Shown here: piece by piece, positions 6,824-9,001 of the stretch
Numbering within the stretch: position 1 is the stretch's first letter
Layout: each line of letters begins with the position of its first letter
NCBI GenBank assembly: GCA_016764115.1
Contig: JAESSM010000067.1
Coordinates: 1 to 9,001 of the forward strand
Reading direction: 5' to 3'
Source of the DNA: Bacteroidia bacterium
GTDB lineage: Bacteria > Bacteroidota > Bacteroidia > JAESSM01 > NORP286
Length of the DNA stretch: 9,001 nt
Program-made: the position numbers and the translations under genes
The notes under the pieces: generated by a model
What the model saw: only the letters and a program-made list of their open reading frames with translations
The model's database searches: none
Told to the model about the DNA's origin: nothing

Positions 6824-7919
6824 AGACGAGGCTCAGCTCGCTTACGACACCATTCAATCCGGATGGGTTACTCAAGGACCTAAAGTTGCAGAATTTGAGG
6901 AGAAATTCGCCAGTTATGTAGGTTCAAAATATGCTGTAGCATTATCCAACTGCACCACAGCATTGCATCTTGCAATGATCGTAACAGGAGTACAAAGTGG
7001 TGATGAAGTTATTTGTCCCTCCATGAGCTATATCGCTACAGCAAATTCCATTAAATATGTTGGAGCAACACCTGTTTTTGGTGAAGTAAATCCAGAGACA
7101 TACAATCTTGATGTTAATCATGTTGAATCATTAATTACAGACAGGACTAAAGCAGTTCTTCTTGTTCATCAAATTGGCATGCCTGCTGATATAGATGCAT
7201 TTAAGGTATTGAGTGAAAAGCATAACTTGGTTCTAATTGAAGATGCTGCCTGTGCAGTAGGAGCATCATACAAGGGTAAAAAAATAGGATCTCATTCAGA
7301 TATTATTTGCTTTTCCTTTCATCCTAGAAAGGTGATTACTACTGGAGATGGCGGAATGATCGCAACTTCAATTGAACATTACCATGACCGAATAAAACTA
7401 TTAAGGCAACACGGAATGTCTATCAATGATCAGGTAAGGCATAAATCTACCAAAGTGTTGTTTGAAGAGCATGTTGAAGTTGGTTACAATTACCGTATGA
7501 CGGATATACAAGCTTCTGTTGGCATCAAGCAAATAGATAAGTTAGATTGGATCGTAGAAGAACGCAGAAAAATCGCGTTGAAATACATTGATTCACTAAG
7601 AGATATAGATTGTATTAGACTACCAATTGAGCAAGAGGGTTATTTTTCCAATTATCAATCATTTAGTATTTACTTAAAAGATCATGCTCCTATCTCAAGA
7701 AATGAATTGATGGAAAAACTACTAGAGAATGGAATTTCTTCCCGCAGAGGCATCATGACTTCACACAGAGAGCCTGCTTACAATGGTGAGTATTCTAATG
7801 TTAGTTTGCCTGCCAGTGAAGATGCTTGTGATAATAGTATTATCATTCCATTGTATATACCAATGGATGACAGCGATACTCAAAAGGTAATTGACAATTT
7901 AAGAAGTCTTCTAGCATGA
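6792..7919 (+). CDS. DegT/DnrJ/EryC1/StrS-family PLP sugar aminotransferase, copy 2
   Basis: This is a 375-residue PLP enzyme of the same family as the one at 4663-5829. The start IPIAKPYL (2-9) is the usual N-terminus of the family, so the start at 6792 is well supported even though it lies 32 bases inside the epimerase gene. Key sites are SGWVTQGPKVAEFE (23-36), EDAACA (150-155) with the cofactor-binding Asp151, SFHPRK (175-180) with Schiff-base Lys180, ITTGDGGM (182-189), LRQHG (204-208) and GYNYRMTDIQAS (231-242). Unlike its partner, it keeps the canonical Glu before the Asp and the His in LRxHG, so its active site is more conventional. Over residues 118-192, about 50 of 75 positions match the other copy by my hand count, which indicates paralogues. 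The gene overlaps pyrF by four bases (ATGA). It probably aminates a keto nucleotide sugar; whether it shares a substrate with copy 1 is unknown. Confidence 0.91.
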   Translation: MIPIAKPYLTKDEAQLAYDTIQSGWVTQGPKVAEFEEKFASYVGSKYAVALSNCTTALHLAMIVTGVQSGDEVICPSMSYIATANSIKYVGATPVFGEVNPETYNLDVNHVESLITDRTKAVLLVHQIGMPADIDAFKVLSEKHNLVLIEDAACAVGASYKGKKIGSHSDIICFSFHPRKVITTGDGGMIATSIEHYHDRIKLLRQHGMSINDQVRHKSTKVLFEEHVEVGYNYRMTDIQASVGIKQIDKLDWIVEERRKIALKYIDSLRDIDCIRLPIEQEGYFSNYQSFSIYLKDHAPISRNELMEKLLENGISSRRGIMTSHREPAYNGEYSNVSLPASEDACDNSIIIPLYIPMDDSDTQKVIDNLRSLLA

Positions 7920-8734
7920 CCCGCCAAGAATTAGTACAGGAAATTAAAAGCAAATCCTCTTACTTATGTATTGGATTGGATACTGACCTTACCAAAATTC
8001 CTACATACCTACTAAATACAAATAATCCTATTCTTGAATTCAACAAATTGATCATAGATGCGACCAAAGACTTTTGTGTTGCATACAAACTCAATACAGC
8101 CTTCTATGAATGTCACGGAGCAGAAGGCTGGAATACACTTCACGAGACTTTAAATCACATTCCTGAAAATATTTTCACCATTGCTGATGGCAAACGTGGA
8201 GATATTGGCAATACAGCATCAATGTATGCCAAGGCATTTTTTGAAAATATGCATTTTGATTCTGCTACCGTTGCTCCTTATATGGGTAGTGATGCGGTTA
8301 TTCCATTTCTTGAATTTCAAGACAAGTGGGTCATACTCTTAGCATTGACTTCCAATCAAGGAGGGCAAGAAATTCAGTTAACAAGGGAAAACGGACAGTT
8401 CTTATACGAAAAAATTATTCGTGCTGGAAATACTTGGGGTAATACTAACAATATGATGTTTGTAATTGGCGCTACACATTCTGAACGAATGATCGATGCA
8501 AGAAAAATTGCACCGGATAACTTCTTTTTAGTCCCAGGATATGGTGCGCAAGGTGGAAGTCTTAAAGAAGTTTCTGAAAATGGATTGAATAAAGATTGCG
8601 GTTTATTGGTCAGTTCATCCAGGGCAATTATTTATGCTTCTAATGAAGAGGATTTTGCAGAAGTAGCAGGCAATGAAGCCAAAAAAGTTCAACAAGAAAT
8701 GGCTGAGTATCTCCAGTCAGCTAATATTATTTAA
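7916..8734 (+). CDS. pyrF: Orotidine 5'-phosphate decarboxylase, long (group 2) form
   Basis: This enzyme converts orotidine 5'-phosphate to UMP, the last step of de novo pyrimidine synthesis, in the cytoplasm. The 272-residue length fits the longer bacterial subgroup and not the roughly 230-residue E. coli type. IGLDTD (19-24) forms the first strand, AYKLN (56-60) supplies Lys58, and the catalytic DGKRGDIGNT (91-100) carries the Asp91-Lys93-Asp96 network. VPGYGAQGG (206-214) and SSSRAIIYAS (233-242) form the phosphate-binding end. All expected residues are present. Its ATG sits in the stop region of the preceding aminotransferase gene (ATGA), so it is probably translated by coupling within the sugar operon. 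UMP is the precursor of UTP and UDP-sugars, so a functional link is possible but unproven. Its stop codon interlocks with that of the convergent gene on the right. Confidence 0.96.
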   Translation: MTRQELVQEIKSKSSYLCIGLDTDLTKIPTYLLNTNNPILEFNKLIIDATKDFCVAYKLNTAFYECHGAEGWNTLHETLNHIPENIFTIADGKRGDIGNTASMYAKAFFENMHFDSATVAPYMGSDAVIPFLEFQDKWVILLALTSNQGGQEIQLTRENGQFLYEKIIRAGNTWGNTNNMMFVIGATHSERMIDARKIAPDNFFLVPGYGAQGGSLKEVSENGLNKDCGLLVSSSRAIIYASNEEDFAEVAGNEAKKVQQEMAEYLQSANII

Positions 8735-9001
8735 TAACTTCCTATAGACAGCAATACAAGTGTACAGGCTTCCAAAGTTTGTATATCATTTTCTTCTGCT
8801 AATTTAACTAACTCCTCATTCTCTGTCCCTGGATTAAAGATGATTCTTTTAGGGTTTAACTTTAATATCGAATCGTAATACTCCTTTTGAAAAGTAGAAT
8901 TGATGTATAGTGAAATTGTATGCACATCACTTATGTTTTCAAAATCTGAAGTTTGAATATTAACTCCACAAACCTCCCCTCCTCTATTACCATAAGCTAT
9001 A
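8731..9001 (-). CDS. CoA-binding-domain protein (YccU/COG1832-like), C-terminal part
   Basis: The - strand frame is open from the right window edge to a TAA at 8731-8733, giving 89 residues of the C-terminal part of the protein. The start is outside the window. A GTG at 8925 is internal: the residues before it continue the family pattern, including AYGNRGGEVCGVNI, followed after a gap by DVHTISLYIN. Next come PKRIIFNPGTENEEL and EACTLVLLS, the typical end of the CoA-binding (YccU-like) family, ending in Tyr before the stop. About 30 N-terminal residues, including the start of the Rossmann-like CoA-binding fold, are therefore missing. The cysteine in EACT is a conserved family position. The domain binds CoA-type ligands in known relatives, but the physiological role is not established. 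The gene is convergent with pyrF, overlapping it by four bases, and marks the right edge of the sugar operon. Confidence 0.88.
   Translation of the reverse strand, partial: IAYGNRGGEVCGVNIQTSDFENISDVHTISLYINSTFQKEYYDSILKLNPKRIIFNPGTENEELVKLAEENDIQTLEACTLVLLSIGSY

Noticed and set aside
8923..8925. GTG as the start of a 64-residue - strand protein
   Set aside because: The frame continues open to the window edge and the extra residues fit the CoA-binding family, so this GTG is an internal valine codon and the gene is partial.

Overview
The window looks like part of a surface-polysaccharide (O-antigen, capsule or exopolysaccharide) locus from a member of the Bacteroidota. The sequence is AT-rich. 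Genes start after A-rich leaders with no clear Shine-Dalgarno sequence. The only two sizeable gaps upstream of genes each carry a TAnnTTTGC element, which is the Bacteroidota sigma-factor -7 motif. I cannot name a genus from the sequence.

Layout on the + strand: a family 2 glycosyltransferase (7-753) is followed by a 95-bp gap with a promoter-like element. Next comes a tightly packed pair (849-2350): a Gfo/Idh/MocA oxidoreductase and a left-handed beta-helix acyltransferase, resembling the WbpB/WlbA and WbpD/WlbB steps that build 3-acetamido sugars. Sixteen bases later is a large polytopic GT39/ArnT-like membrane protein with a C-terminal TPR array (2367-4541). A 121-bp gap with a second promoter-like element precedes four overlapping genes (4663-8734): a DegT-family sugar aminotransferase, an extended-SDR epimerase, a second DegT-family aminotransferase that is clearly a paralogue of the first, and pyrF (orotidine 5'-phosphate decarboxylase). 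On the - strand, a CoA-binding-domain protein of the YccU/COG1832 type runs in from the right edge and ends convergently, its stop codon interlocked with that of pyrF.

How the genes may work together (inference): the oxidoreductase could make a 3-keto nucleotide sugar, one or both aminotransferases could aminate a keto sugar, the acyltransferase could acylate the new amine, and the epimerase could set ring stereochemistry. The GT2 enzyme could then transfer a sugar. The GT39-TPR protein probably transfers a sugar from a polyprenyl-phosphate donor to a lipid, glycan or protein acceptor at the membrane. PyrF makes UMP, the precursor of UDP-sugars, but it is a housekeeping enzyme and its place here may be incidental.

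Every stretch over 300 bases is coding. I found no tRNA, rRNA, insertion sequence, CRISPR array, integrase or attachment site. I do not see an obviously new class of system. The most unusual points are the paired aminotransferases with atypical active-site neighbours, the GT39-TPR fusion, and pyrF translationally coupled to a glycan operon.
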